A DNA stretch of 64,000 nucleotides from positions 5,019,501 through 5,083,500 of the forward strand of contig NZ_CP048882.1 in the NCBI RefSeq assembly GCF_015910445.1. The letters run 5' to 3'. The notes under the pieces are model-generated. The model worked only from the letters and a program-made list of their open reading frames with translations, was not told where the DNA came from and did not search any database. The first letter of the stretch is position 1; every line of letters begins with the position of its first letter. Of the stretch, positions 9,101 to 18,904 are shown one piece after another. The DNA is from Streptomyces bathyalis (GTDB taxonomy: Bacteria > Actinomycetota > Actinomycetes > Streptomycetales > Streptomycetaceae). The position numbers and the translations under genes were made by a program.

Positions 9101-10348
9101 ATGCCGGAGCAGCCAGAGAACACTGCGGCGCGGGACGCACCCGGGCAGGACACACCGTCCGGCCAGGTCACCCCGCGCACGCAGCACGAGCAACAGGTGA
9201 AGCCGAAGCCGCTCGCCGGCTTCACCGTCGGCGTCACCGCCGCCCGCCGCGCCGAGGAGCTGGGCGCCCTGCTGGAGCGCCGCGGCGCGGAGGTGCTGCA
9301 CGCGCCGGCGCTGCGCATCGTCCCGCTCGCCGACGACAGCGAACTCCTCGACGCCACCAAGGCCCTCGTCGAGCGCGCCCCCGACACCGTGATCGCGACG
9401 ACGGCGATCGGCTTCCGCGGCTGGATCGAGGCCGCCGAGGGCTGGGGCGTCGGCGCGGACCTGCTCAAGTGCCTGGACGAGGTGGAGGTGCTCGCCCGCG
9501 GGCCGAAGGTGCGCGGCGCCATCCGCGCGGCCGGGCTGAAGGAGGCGTGGTCGCCGGAGTCGGAGTCCATGGCCGAAGTGCTCGACCACCTCCTCGCCCA
9601 GGGCGTGGACGGGCGGCGCATCGCGCTGCAGTTGCACGGCGAGCCGCTGCCCGGCTTCGTGGAGTCGCTGCGGGAGGCGGGCGCGGAGGTCGTCGGTGTG
9701 CCGGTCTACCGCTGGATGCCGCCCGAGGACATAGCTCCCGTCGACCGCCTGATCGACGCGGTCCTCGCCCGCGGCGTCGACGCCCTGGCCTTCACCAGCG
9801 CGCCCGCCGCCGCCTCGCTGCTGGAGCGCGCCGAGCGCCGAGGTGTACGTGAGGCGCTGCTGGAGGCGATGCGTACGGACGTGCTCGCGGCGTGTGTGGG
9901 CCCGGTGACGGCGGCGCCGCTGGAGAGCCACGACGTGCCGACCGTGCAGCCGGAACGCTTCCGGCTGGGCCCCCTCGTACAGCTGCTCTGCACCGAACTG
10001 CCGGGCCGGCTGCGGGCGTTGCCCGTCGCAGGGCACCGGGTCGAGATCCGCGGGCGGGCCGTCGTCGTCGACGGCGAGCTGCGGACGGTGCAGCCCGCGG
10101 GCATGGCGCTGCTGCGGTCGCTGGCCCGCCGCCCCGGCTGGGTCGTCTCACGGGCCGAGCTGCTGCGTGCCCTGCCCGGCTCCGGAACGGACGAGCACGC
10201 GGTGGAGACCGCGATGGCACGTCTGCGCGTCGGGCTGGGCGCCCCGAAGCTGATCCAGACCGTCGTCAAGCGCGGCTACCGGCTCGCTCTCGACGCCGCC
10301 TCGGACAGCGGCAAGTACGACGGGCCGCCGCCCGTCGCGGGGCCCTGA
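9101..10348 (+). CDS. nnaR: NnaR-type regulator (HemD-like domain plus winged helix)
   Basis: A 415-residue protein. Residues ~38-300 are uroporphyrinogen-III synthase-like (GFTVGVTAARRAEELGALLERRG, AFTSAPAAASLLE). Residues ~320-400 are an OmpR/PhoB-type winged helix (RAELLRALPG, VETAMARLRVGLG, IQTVVKRGYRL). In S. coelicolor this fusion next to narK is NnaR, a coactivator with GlnR of nitrate and nitrite assimilation genes. The N-terminal ~37 residues are disordered. True HemD activity is unlikely to be its main role, since haem-pathway HemD in actinomycetes is normally fused to or beside hemC. Assignment rests on architecture and the narK neighbour. Confidence 0.78.
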   Translation: MPEQPENTAARDAPGQDTPSGQVTPRTQHEQQVKPKPLAGFTVGVTAARRAEELGALLERRGAEVLHAPALRIVPLADDSELLDATKALVERAPDTVIATTAIGFRGWIEAAEGWGVGADLLKCLDEVEVLARGPKVRGAIRAAGLKEAWSPESESMAEVLDHLLAQGVDGRRIALQLHGEPLPGFVESLREAGAEVVGVPVYRWMPPEDIAPVDRLIDAVLARGVDALAFTSAPAAASLLERAERRGVREALLEAMRTDVLAACVGPVTAAPLESHDVPTVQPERFRLGPLVQLLCTELPGRLRALPVAGHRVEIRGRAVVVDGELRTVQPAGMALLRSLARRPGWVVSRAELLRALPGSGTDEHAVETAMARLRVGLGAPKLIQTVVKRGYRLALDAASDSGKYDGPPPVAGP

Positions 10349-10370
10349 GCCCCGGAAGCCCCACGGGTCA

Positions 10371-10808
10371 CTACTGGCTGAAGCTGTCGATGAAGTCCTG
10401 CTGGCACTCCTGCTGTTCGGCCGTCGTGGCCGCCTTCTCCGTGCAGTCCTGGAATTCCTGGTAGTCCCCGGACCCCACCAAGGACACCGCGAGGGCCAGG
10501 ATGACCGACGAGCCGATGAGCGCGAGGGCACCGATGACCGCGCCGACCATGGCGAGGGTGCCGTTCGTGGCCTCGCCCCGCTTGCCGCGCCGGAAGCCGA
10601 CTATGCCGAAGATCAGCGCGAGCAGCCCGAGGACGACCCCGCCCAGGATCGTCCAGAACAGCAGCGCCCCGATCAGCCCGAGCGTGAGGGCGGCCGTGCC
10701 CATGCCGTTGCGCGGCGGCCGTGCGGGCTCCCACCCCTCCTCCCCGTAGCCGGGGCCTGCGCCCCCGTGCCCCTGGTGGGCCTGTCCCCAGCTCTGCGGT
10801 GAAGTCAT
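10371..10808 (-). CDS. DUF4190 membrane protein
   Basis: A 145-residue protein with a Gly/Pro-rich cytosolic N-terminus (~35 residues), two predicted TM helices (about 37-70 and 85-113) joined by a basic GFRRGKRGEATNG loop, and a short acidic C-terminal tail with two cysteines (DCTEKAATTAEQQEC). This is the DUF4190 pattern, very common in streptomycetes and of unknown function. It converges on nnaR with 22 bases between stop codons. Confidence 0.75.
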   Translation of the reverse strand: MTSPQSWGQAHQGHGGAGPGYGEEGWEPARPPRNGMGTAALTLGLIGALLFWTILGGVVLGLLALIFGIVGFRRGKRGEATNGTLAMVGAVIGALALIGSSVILALAVSLVGSGDYQEFQDCTEKAATTAEQQECQQDFIDSFSQ

Positions 10809-11041
10809 GGTGTGAGTCCTTAAGGGTGTGCTCGGCTTCCCGGGTAGCCACGGTTCTGCCCCGGCTCCCGGCCCGTTACTCCTGCGGGCATCGTGGCAGG
10901 TGCGCCGGGATGGCGGTTCGCGTACGGTTGACGGCTGCCCTTGGGCGAGCCCGAGAAGACGCAGCAGGCCGCGGTCAGGCGCGGCATCCGTCCTCGCCCC
11001 GGGCCCCGAGGGGTCTGAACCAGCAGAAGGGGGCCGCGTCG

Positions 11042-13492
11042 TTGGCAGCGCAGCACGACTCCGTCCGGGAGCGGGAGATCCGTGAGGAGCAGGAGCACCT
11101 GGACGGTGTCTACCGCCGGCTCGAGGAGAAGATCCACGAAGCCGAGTTCCTGATGGACGACGCCTCGAAGCGTGCCCAGGTCGGTACCCCTGGAGCGCTG
11201 GCGGAGCGTGACGCGCAGGTCTTCCGCGCCGGAGTGCACCTCAACAAGCTGAACCGCGAGTTCGAGGACTTCCTCTTCGGGCGCATCGACCTGCTCCCCG
11301 GCGCCGACGCGCAGAGGGGCCCGGACGGCGCGTACACGTCCATCGAACCCGCCGAGGGCTCCGTGCGCCCCGACGGAACGGCCGACATCGCCGAGACCCT
11401 GCACGTCGGGCGGATGGGCGTGCTCGACGCCGACTACACCCCGCTCGTCATCGACTGGCGCGCACCCGCCGCCGCGCCCTTCTACCGCGCGACGCCCGTC
11501 GCGCCCGGACGTGTCGTGCGGCGCCGGGTCATCCGCAGCAAGGGCCGCACGGTCCTCGGCGTCGAGGACGACCTGCTGCGCCCCGAGCTCACCGCCCGCC
11601 TCGACGGCCGGGAGCTGTCCGTCATCGGCGACGGCGCCCTCATGGCCGCGCTCGGGCGGGCCCGCAGCCACGCGATGCGGGACATCGTCTCCTCCATCCA
11701 GGCCGAGCAGGACCTCGTCATCCGCGCGCCCGCCGCGTCCGTCACGGAGGTCGAGGGCGGTCCGGGCACCGGCAAGACCGCCGTGGCGCTGCACCGCGCC
11801 GCCTACCTTCTCTACCAGGACAGGCGGCGCTACGCGGGCGGCATCCTCGTCGTCAGCCCGACGCCGCTCCTCGTCTCCTACACGGAGGGCGTGCTGCCCT
11901 CGCTCGGCGAGGAGGGGCAGGTCGCCATCCGGGCGCTCGGCTCGCTGGTCGAGGGCGCCGACGCCGCGACGTACGACGAACAGCACGTCGCCCGCGTGAA
12001 GGGATCGGCGCGCATGGCGAAGGTCCTCCACAGGGCGGCGCGCAGCTCGCTGGCCACCGGCGAAGCGCCCGACGTGCTGCGCGTCGTGGCCTTCCGCAAC
12101 CGTGTCGAGCTGGACGCCGCCGAGCTGCGCCATGTGCGGCAGCAGGTGCTCAGCGGCACCGCGCCCGTCAACCTGATGCGCCCCCGTGCCCGCAAGTTCC
12201 TGCTGGACGCGCTGTGGGAGAAGTCGGGGGCAGGACGCCGGTACACCGATCCGGAGCTGGAGGCCGAGGCGCGCGAGGGGTTCGACGAGGACATCTCCTC
12301 CGAGGACGGCTTCGTCTCCTTTCTCGACGCCTGGTGGCCGGAGCTGACGCCCCGCCGCGTGCTGGCCTCGCTCGCCGACGAGGAGAACCTCGCGCGCATC
12401 GCCGGGGCCACCTCCCGGCCGGCGCGGACCGGCCGGACCGCGGGGCAGGGCAGCACGAGGACGGCGGGCCGGGGCCGTTCCCGCCGCCTGATGGACGCCG
12501 ACGAGGCGAAGGCCGTCGCCGCCTCACTGCGCCGCCTCGACGAGGACGGCCAGGGCCCGCTCTCCGTGCACGACGTGGCGCTCCTGGACGAGCTGCGCGT
12601 CCTGCTCGGCACGCCCCCGAAACCCCGCAGGCGCGAGACGGACACCTCGTACGGGGACGCGGTCTGGGGCGACCCGATGGAACAGCTCACCGGGCTGGAC
12701 GAGTTGACGACGGCCGCCGACCGCGATCCCACCTCGCGGCGTGAGCGCGCCGAGCTGCAGGCGGAGGAGCGGACCGACTACGCGCACGTCATCGTCGACG
12801 AGGCACAGGATCTGACGCCCATGCAGTGGCGGATGGTCGGCCGCCGCGGCCGGCACGCCACCTGGACGGTCGTCGGCGACCCGGCCCAGAGCTCGTGGCC
12901 GGACACCGAGGAGGCCGCCGAGGCACGCACGGAGGCCCTGGGCGCGCGGCCGCGCCGGCGCTTCGAACTGACCGTCAACTACCGCAACCCGGCCGAGATC
13001 GCGGAGCTCGCGGACCGGGTGCTGGCGCTGGCGATGCCGGGCATGGCGCCCCCGAAGGCGGTGCGCTCGACGGGCCTGCGGCCCCGGTTCGCCGTCGTAC
13101 GGGGCGAGTTGGGCGCGGCGGTGCGCGAGGAGGCGGAGCGTGCGCTGGCGGAGGTGGACGGCACCGTGGGCGTCGTCGTGCCGATGGGCCGCAGGGGCGA
13201 GGCCCGCGAATGGCTGGCAGGGCTCGGCGACCGCGTCGTGGCCCTGGGAAGCCTGGAGGCCAAGGGACTTGAGTACGACGCGACGCTCGTGGTCTCGCCC
13301 GCAGAGATCGCCGGCACCACCCGGGACGAGCACGGTGAGGGTGGTGCCGGAACCACCGGCGGGGGAGGAGCGATGGCCGGGCTGCGCGTGCTCTACGTGG
13401 CTCTCACGAGGGCGACGCAGCGGCTGACGGTGCTGTCCGCGGAGCCCGATCTGCCCGACGCGGACGGTGTCCCGGAACTGCTCAGAGACTGA
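11042..13492 (+). CDS. HelD-family superfamily 1 ATPase (RNA polymerase recycling type)
   Basis: An 816-residue UvrD/Rep-like ATPase of the HelD family. An N-terminal coiled-coil segment (residues ~5-80, REREIREEQEHLDGVYRRL) is followed by Walker A GGPGTGKT near residue 240, Walker B VDEAQD near 585, and the C-terminal motif LYVALTRATQRL. HelD proteins bind RNA polymerase and strip it from DNA, and some actinomycete relatives (HelR) protect it from rifampicin. No rifampicin-associated element was recognised upstream, so I assign only the family. The TTG at 11042 is chosen because GAAGGGGG lies just upstream and the coiled coil begins there. The frame stays open further upstream without homology. 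Confidence 0.8.
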   Translation: MAAQHDSVREREIREEQEHLDGVYRRLEEKIHEAEFLMDDASKRAQVGTPGALAERDAQVFRAGVHLNKLNREFEDFLFGRIDLLPGADAQRGPDGAYTSIEPAEGSVRPDGTADIAETLHVGRMGVLDADYTPLVIDWRAPAAAPFYRATPVAPGRVVRRRVIRSKGRTVLGVEDDLLRPELTARLDGRELSVIGDGALMAALGRARSHAMRDIVSSIQAEQDLVIRAPAASVTEVEGGPGTGKTAVALHRAAYLLYQDRRRYAGGILVVSPTPLLVSYTEGVLPSLGEEGQVAIRALGSLVEGADAATYDEQHVARVKGSARMAKVLHRAARSSLATGEAPDVLRVVAFRNRVELDAAELRHVRQQVLSGTAPVNLMRPRARKFLLDALWEKSGAGRRYTDPELEAEAREGFDEDISSEDGFVSFLDAWWPELTPRRVLASLADEENLARIAGATSRPARTGRTAGQGSTRTAGRGRSRRLMDADEAKAVAASLRRLDEDGQGPLSVHDVALLDELRVLLGTPPKPRRRETDTSYGDAVWGDPMEQLTGLDELTTAADRDPTSRRERAELQAEERTDYAHVIVDEAQDLTPMQWRMVGRRGRHATWTVVGDPAQSSWPDTEEAAEARTEALGARPRRRFELTVNYRNPAEIAELADRVLALAMPGMAPPKAVRSTGLRPRFAVVRGELGAAVREEAERALAEVDGTVGVVVPMGRRGEAREWLAGLGDRVVALGSLEAKGLEYDATLVVSPAEIAGTTRDEHGEGGAGTTGGGGAMAGLRVLYVALTRATQRLTVLSAEPDLPDADGVPELLRD

Positions 13493-13698
13493 CGGGAATC
13501 GCCACCGGGAAGGGAATCGCTCGCTGGGCCTGTTTGTTAGCCTGGATGTGGCACCGGCCCGATCCATGCCCCCGGGCCCAACCATTGTCGCTTCGAGCGA
13601 CCACTTGCCGCGAGGCGAGCTGGCGGGTCGGTGTCACCAAAGACTTCTCGAGCTTCCACGTCTGTGAAGCTCTCCGTTGGGGTTCGTGTCCTCGGCCT

Positions 13699-13905
13699 TC
13701 AGCCGATGATTCGGACCCCTTCCGCCTGCGGGCCCTTGCGGCCCTCCGCGATCTCGAATTCGACCCGCTGGGTGTCCTGCAGACTGCGGTAGCCCTCTCC
13801 GTGGATCGAGCTGTAGTGGACGAATACGTCCGGTCCGCCGTCCTCCTGGGCGATGAAGCCGTAGCCCTTCTCGGCGTTGAACCACTTGACGGTGCCCTGA
13901 GCCAT
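13699..13905 (-). CDS. Cold-shock domain protein (CspA family)
   Basis: A 68-residue single OB-fold protein starting MAQGTVKWFNAEKGYGFI, with RNP1 KGYGFI and RNP2-like VFVHYS motifs. It probably acts as an RNA chaperone. An AGGGAG ribosome site precedes the ATG, and an open frame upstream of it has no homology. Bacterial Csp genes often carry a long structured leader; the divergent interval 13906-14221 (316 bp) to the malic enzyme gene holds no other gene. The 206 bp between its stop and the HelD gene look empty. Confidence 0.93.
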   Translation of the reverse strand: MAQGTVKWFNAEKGYGFIAQEDGGPDVFVHYSSIHGEGYRSLQDTQRVEFEIAEGRKGPQAEGVRIIG

Positions 13906-14221
13906 TCCTGGTCTCCCTGTATGCATATGGGGTTTGCGGGCCGATCCTAGGCTGAGATGGGGCGCTTTGAAGTGATTTGGGGCGTAGACACAGAGTTTCG
14001 CGCCGGGGTCGATAGAAGGGGCCGGAGGAGTGCCGATCACGGGCATCTCGTACTGTGGAAGGCTCTTTCCGTACCCGAAGCCGGGGTGATCCGCGGGTTA
14101 CCCCGTACCGGGTGGTAGGTGGGACGATCTGTTGACGTGCCCCACCCCTGGGCGCCAATACTTCGGCGCTGCGGTTCGGTGCGGAGCAACGCGTCAAGGG
14201 AAAGCAGAGGGAAGTCGGCAA

Positions 14222-15697
14222 ATGAGCGCGCCCAGCGTCTCCTACTCGATGACTGTCCGCCTGGAGGTCCCCGCCGGAGGGACCGCGGTCAGCCAGATCA
14301 CCACGGTCGTGGAGTCGTCGGGCGGTTCGGTCACCGGCCTCGATGTCACCGCCTCGGGTCACGAGCGGCTGCGTATCGACGTCACGATCGCCGCCTCGTC
14401 CACGGCGCACGCCGACGAGATCGTCGCCGAGCTGCGCGGCATCGAGGGCGTCGCCCTCGGCAAGGTCTCCGACCGTACGTTCCTGATGCACCTCGGCGGC
14501 AAGATCGAGATGTCGTCGAAGCACCCCATTCGCAATCGCGACGATCTCTCCATGATCTACACGCCGGGCGTGGCCCGTGTGTGCACGCAGATCGCGGAAC
14601 ACCCCGAGGACGCGCGGCGGTTGACGATCAAGCGCAACAGCGTCGCCGTCGTCACGGACGGCTCGGCGGTGCTGGGTCTGGGCAACATCGGCCCGCAGGC
14701 CGCGCTGCCGGTGATGGAGGGCAAGGCCGCCCTCTTCAAGCGCTTCGCCGGGATCGACGCCTGGCCGATCTGCCTGGACACCCAGGACACCGACGCGATC
14801 GTGGAGATCGTGCGGGCGCTGGCGCCGGGCTTCGCCGGGATCAACCTCGAGGACATCTCCGCGCCGCGCTGCTTCGAGATCGAGGCGCGGCTGCGCGAGC
14901 TCGTCGACATCCCCGTTTTCCACGACGACCAGCACGGCACGGCCATCGTCGTGCTCGCCGCGCTCTACAACGCGCTGCGCGTCGTCGACAAGCGCATCGA
15001 GGACATCCGCGTGGTGATGTCCGGCGCTGGAGCCGCCGGTACGGCCATCCTGAAGCTGCTGCTGGAGGCGGGCGTCAAGCACGCGATCGTCGCCGACATC
15101 CACGGCGTGGTGCACGACGGGCGCGAGGACCTCGTCGATGAGGCCGAGGGCTCGCCGCTGCGCTGGATCGCGGAGAACACCAACTCCGAAGGCGTCACGG
15201 GCACCTTGAAGGACGCCGTGGTCGGCACGGACGTCTTCATCGGCGTCTCCGCGCCCAATGTGCTCGGCGGCGAGGACGTGGCGCGCATGGCGGAGGGCGC
15301 GATCGTGTTCGCTCTCGCCAATCCCGACCCGGAGATCGACCCGGCGGTGGCGCGCGAGACGGCCTCCGTCGTCGCCACGGGCCGCTCCGACTTCCCGAAC
15401 CAGATCAACAACGTGCTGGTCTTCCCCGGCGTCTTCCGCGGCCTGCTGGACGCGCAGTCGCGGTCCGTCAACGACGAGATGATGCTCGCGGCGGCGCGGG
15501 CGCTCGCGGACGTGGTCCTCGAGGACGAGCTGAACCCGAACTACATCATCCCCAGCGTCTTCAACGAGAAGGTCTCCGGAGCCGTGGCGGGCGCCGTGCG
15601 GGACGCGGCGCGCGCCGCCGGTGAGGCGGCTGTCACACATGCGCCGGCGGTGACGACGGCGGCGGCCGCCACCGCGGCGGACGGTCCCGTGGACTGA
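14222..15697 (+). CDS. NAD(P)-dependent malic enzyme with N-terminal ACT domain
   Basis: A 491-residue enzyme converting malate to pyruvate and CO2. Residues ~1-85 form an ACT-like regulatory domain (YSMTVRLEVPAGGTAVSQIT). The catalytic part has YTPGVARVC, the malic signature FHDDQHGTA with its metal-binding Asp pair, and the nucleotide-binding SGAGAAGTAIL motif. ILKLLLEAGVK after the glycines makes NAD preference plausible but not certain. The ATG at 14222 is preferred to an upstream in-frame ATG because homology starts there and GAGGGAAG lies before it. The C-terminal ~25 residues are Ala/Thr-rich. Confidence 0.9.
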   Translation: MSAPSVSYSMTVRLEVPAGGTAVSQITTVVESSGGSVTGLDVTASGHERLRIDVTIAASSTAHADEIVAELRGIEGVALGKVSDRTFLMHLGGKIEMSSKHPIRNRDDLSMIYTPGVARVCTQIAEHPEDARRLTIKRNSVAVVTDGSAVLGLGNIGPQAALPVMEGKAALFKRFAGIDAWPICLDTQDTDAIVEIVRALAPGFAGINLEDISAPRCFEIEARLRELVDIPVFHDDQHGTAIVVLAALYNALRVVDKRIEDIRVVMSGAGAAGTAILKLLLEAGVKHAIVADIHGVVHDGREDLVDEAEGSPLRWIAENTNSEGVTGTLKDAVVGTDVFIGVSAPNVLGGEDVARMAEGAIVFALANPDPEIDPAVARETASVVATGRSDFPNQINNVLVFPGVFRGLLDAQSRSVNDEMMLAAARALADVVLEDELNPNYIIPSVFNEKVSGAVAGAVRDAARAAGEAAVTHAPAVTTAAAATAADGPVD

Positions 15698-16145
15698 GCA
15701 CGCCGGTGCGGCGGATGCGTCGGCGGCGCACGTCACGTGCCACTCGGCGGTTTGCACGGGCCGTAGGGGGTACGCACGGCCTGGTGAGCTCGGACCGTGA
15801 GCGGTCCGGGGTGACGGCGCTCACCCCGTGGCGGCACGGCGCGTCGCGAGGTGCAGGGTCACGGCGCCCCCTCTAGGGTTGCGGCAGACACAAGCCTTGG
15901 GGCGTCAGCACAGCGGGGCCTTCGCCGCCGCTCGTGTGACTCCGCAGCTGTCAGAACGTTCCGGATTGGCTTTCCCGCCGCACGTAGGGGCAGGATTCGT
16001 TCCCGGGGGACTTCGTCCTGGGGATTCCCCAAAGGGGCGGGAGGGTCTCTAAGCAGACCCTGGTCAGGGGACTGTCCGAGGGCCCTGGCAGCATCGGCTT
16101 CGATCTCACGCCTCATCGGCAAGAAGAACACGGGAGTAACGAGTT
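15698..16145 (+). other. Gene-free leader region of hupA
   Basis: These 448 bp hold no supported gene. A TAGGGT hexamer at 15874-15879 could be a -10 element, without an obvious -35. A hairpin AGGGTCT-N6-AGACCCT lies at 16042-16061 inside the probable 5' leader of the HU gene; it could influence mRNA stability or translation. Confidence 0.4.
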
Positions 16146-16427
16146 ATGAACCGCAGTGAGCTGGTGGCCGCTCTCTCCGAGCGCGCCGAGGTGACCCGTA
16201 AGGACGCCGACGCCGTTCTGGCCGCCCTCGCCGAGACCATCGGCGAGGTCGTCTCCAAGGGCGACGAGAAGGTCACCATCCCGGGTTTCCTCACCTTCGA
16301 GCGCACGCACCGTGCGGCCCGGACCGCGCGGAACCCGCAGACCGGCGACCCGATCGAGATTCCGGCCGGGTACAGCGTGAAGGTGTCGGCCGGCTCCAAG
16401 CTCAAGGAAGCCGCGAAGGGCAAGTAA
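16146..16427 (+). CDS. hupA: HU-family nucleoid protein
   Basis: A 93-residue HU/IHF-family DNA-bending protein: MNRSELVAALSERAEVTRKDA, then the signature GFLTFERTHRAARTARNPQTG and the PAGYSVKVSAGSKLKEAAK C-terminal helix. It is the short HU without the long Lys/Ala tail of HupS, so it matches HupA of streptomycetes, which also sits beside murA. Highly expressed in vegetative mycelium by analogy. The hairpin at 16478-16510 ends the gene. Confidence 0.95.
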   Translation: MNRSELVAALSERAEVTRKDADAVLAALAETIGEVVSKGDEKVTIPGFLTFERTHRAARTARNPQTGDPIEIPAGYSVKVSAGSKLKEAAKGK

Positions 16428-16477
16428 GCGGCCCACTCGCCCGGCACGGCTCACGGCCGTCCCGGACCACGCACGAC

Positions 16478-16510
16478 AAGGGCGGTCACCCCGAGAGGGT
16501 GACCGCCCTT
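16478..16510. terminator. Bidirectional terminator between hupA and murA
   Basis: AAGGGCGGTCACCC and GGGTGACCGCCCTT form a perfect 14-bp stem around a CGAGA loop. It lies 50 bases past hupA's stop and 46 before murA's stop, with A's on one side and T's on the other, so it can serve both convergent genes. Confidence 0.9.
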
Positions 16511-16556
16511 CGTGTGCCTTGAGCCGGGCCGGAGCCGCGGCCATACCCGCCCCGGG

Positions 16557-17876
16557 CTACGGGCGCTCGGCCTTGGCGCCCAGTTCCGCGAGCTTCTTCA
16601 TGAAGTTCTCGTAGCCGCGGTTGATCAGGTCGATGCCGTGGACGCGGGAGGTGCCCTGGGCGGCGAGCGCCGCGATCAGGTACGAGAAGCCGCCGCGCAG
16701 GTCGGGAATGATCAGATCCGAGCCCTGCAGCTTCGTCGGCCCGGAAACCACCGCGGAGTGCAGGAAGTTGCGCTGTCCGAAGCGGCATGCGGAGCCGCCG
16801 AGGCACTCGCGGTAGAGCTGGATGTGCGCGCCCATCTGGTTCAGCGCGGAGGTGAAGCCCAGTCGGGACTCGTAGACCGTCTCGTGGACGATGGACAGGC
16901 CCGTGGCCTGGGTGAGGGCGACGACCAGCGGCTGCTGCCAGTCGGTCTGGAAGCCGGGGTGCACGTCCGTCTCCAGCGCGATGGACTTCAGCGGGCCGCC
17001 CGGGTGCCAGAAGCGGATCCCCTCGTCGAGGACCTCGAAGGCGCCGCCGACCTTCCGGAAGGTGTTGAGGAAGGTCATCATCTCGCGCTGGCTGGCGCCC
17101 CGCACGAAGACCTGGCCCTCGGTGGCGAGCGCCGCGCTCGCCCACGAGGCGGCCTCGAGGCGGTCGGGAAGGGCGCTGTGGGTGTAGCCGCCCAGCTTGT
17201 CGACGCCGGTGATGCGGATCGTGCGGTCCGTGTCCATCGAGATGATCGCGCCCATCTTCTGCAGCACGCAGATGAGGTCCTCGATCTCGGGCTCGACGGC
17301 GGCATTGCTCAGCTCGGTGGAGCCCTCCGCGAGGACCGCGGTGAGCAGCACCTGCTCGGTGGAGCCGACGGACGGGTACGGCAGGCGGATCTTGGTGCCG
17401 CGCAGCCGCTGCGGCGCCTCCAGGTACTGGCCGTCGGCGCGCTTCTCGATCGTCGCGCCGAACTGGCGCAGCACGTCGAAGTGGAAGTCGACGGGACGGC
17501 CGCCGATGTCGCAGCCGCCCAGACCCGGGATGAAGGCGTGCCCCAGGCGGTGCAGCAGGGGGCCGCAGAAGAGGATCGGGATGCGGGAGGAGCCCGCGTG
17601 CGCGTCGATGTCGGCGACGTTCGCGCTCTCGACGTGCGAGGGGTCGAGCACCAGCTCGCCGGTCTCCTCGCCGGCGGTCACGGTCGTGCCGTGCAGTTGC
17701 AGAAGACCCCGCACGACCCGCACATCGCGGATGTCGGGGACGTTGCGGAGCCGGCTCGGCTCGCTTCCCAGCAGCGCGGCGACCATCGCCTTCGGAACGA
17801 GGTTCTTTGCGCCACGGACACGGATCTCGCCATCGAGCGGTGTGCCGCCGTGGACGAGCAGGACGTCGTCGGTCAT
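16557..17876 (-). CDS. murA: UDP-N-acetylglucosamine 1-carboxyvinyltransferase MurA
   Basis: A 439-residue cytosolic enzyme that transfers enolpyruvate from PEP to UDP-GlcNAc, the first committed step of peptidoglycan synthesis. The catalytic cysteine is C122 in GGCDIGGRPVDFH, so the enzyme should be fosfomycin-sensitive in principle. K24 (RGAKN) matches the active-site lysine. Length is normal and both EPT repeats are intact. The ATG of MTDDVLLVHGG is used rather than an open upstream extension. The divergent interval 17877-18245 (369 bp) contains no gene or repeat that I can support. Confidence 0.95.
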   Translation of the reverse strand: MTDDVLLVHGGTPLDGEIRVRGAKNLVPKAMVAALLGSEPSRLRNVPDIRDVRVVRGLLQLHGTTVTAGEETGELVLDPSHVESANVADIDAHAGSSRIPILFCGPLLHRLGHAFIPGLGGCDIGGRPVDFHFDVLRQFGATIEKRADGQYLEAPQRLRGTKIRLPYPSVGSTEQVLLTAVLAEGSTELSNAAVEPEIEDLICVLQKMGAIISMDTDRTIRITGVDKLGGYTHSALPDRLEAASWASAALATEGQVFVRGASQREMMTFLNTFRKVGGAFEVLDEGIRFWHPGGPLKSIALETDVHPGFQTDWQQPLVVALTQATGLSIVHETVYESRLGFTSALNQMGAHIQLYRECLGGSACRFGQRNFLHSAVVSGPTKLQGSDLIIPDLRGGFSYLIAALAAQGTSRVHGIDLINRGYENFMKKLAELGAKAERP

Positions 17877-18245
17877 GGATCTCCGCGTTCCTGAAGACGG
17901 TTCGGGGCAGATGATTCGGGGCCTCGTGGGCCCGGCAGGCCCCTGGAGAAGCTCTGGGGCAAGGACGAAGGACAATCGTAATGGTGTTGGCTCAGCGGCG
18001 CGTATGGGCCGTAGGGGGACCGGCCGCGCACGGAGTGAGCAGCATCACGTTGTGTGGAGGATCCGCGTCCGGACCGTGACCGCGGTTGCGCATACGGGGT
18101 GGATTGTGCGGGGGTGTGCCGGTGCCCTTGCGCGGAATCTGCGGAGATTCGGTGCGCGGCTGGTGACCAGGGCAGACGTCCCATCCCGGGTTCCGGATCC
18201 GGCCGTTGGCTCCCACGGAAGGCCCACGTGCGGGATCATTGCCGC

Positions 18246-18893
18246 ATGACCGAGGTGTCCTCGCTCACCGGGCGGCTGCTGGTCGCCACCCCGGTGCTCG
18301 CCGACCCGAACTTCGACCGTGCCGTGGTGCTGCTGCTCGACCACGACGCGGAGGGGTCGCTCGGTGTGGTGCTCAACCGCCCCACGCCCGTCGACGTCGG
18401 CGACATCCTGGAGCCCTGGGCCGCGCTCGCCGGGGAGCCCGGCGTCGTCTTCCAGGGCGGGCCCGTCTCGCTGGACGCCGCGCTGGGCGTGGCGGTGGTC
18501 CCCGCGTCGCAGGGCGGCGGGCACGCGGACGGGGAGCAGCCGGAGGCCGAGCAGGACGGTGGCGGGCCCTCGGGCGCGGCCGGCGAGGAGGGGCGTGACG
18601 GGCCGCTGGGGTGGCGCCGCGTGCACGGTGCGATCGGCCTGGTCGACCTGGAGGCGCCGCCGGAGCTGCTCGCCGCCGAGCTGGGCTCTCTGCGCATCTT
18701 CGCCGGGTATGCGGGCTGGGGCCCGGGGCAGCTGGAGAAGGAGTTGTCCGAGGGTGCGTGGTATGTCGTCGAGTCCGAACCGGGCGATGTCTCCTCGCCG
18801 TCGCCGGAGCGTCTGTGGCGGTCCGTCCTGCGGCGGCAGCGCAGTGAACTGGCGATGGTGGCCACATACCCGGACGATGCCTCACTGAATTAG
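18246..18893 (+). CDS. YqgE/AlgH family protein
   Basis: A 215-residue soluble protein with the YqgE/AlgH (DUF179) pattern: LTGRLLVATPVLADPNFDRAVV, LGVVLNRPTP, VFQGGPV and, near the C-terminus, FAGYAGWGPGQLEKEL. The middle carries an actinomycete-type Gly/Glu-rich insertion (~residues 85-125). The biochemical function is unknown. The small DUF3039 gene follows 11 bases after its stop. Confidence 0.88.
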   Translation: MTEVSSLTGRLLVATPVLADPNFDRAVVLLLDHDAEGSLGVVLNRPTPVDVGDILEPWAALAGEPGVVFQGGPVSLDAALGVAVVPASQGGGHADGEQPEAEQDGGGPSGAAGEEGRDGPLGWRRVHGAIGLVDLEAPPELLAAELGSLRIFAGYAGWGPGQLEKELSEGAWYVVESEPGDVSSPSPERLWRSVLRRQRSELAMVATYPDDASLN

Positions 18894-18904
18894 GCTTGGT
18901 CCGC

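Noticed and set aside
6394..9621. A 1075-codon open frame on the minus strand
   Set aside because: It runs across three well-supported plus-strand genes and the gaps between them, and encodes low-complexity basic sequence without motifs.
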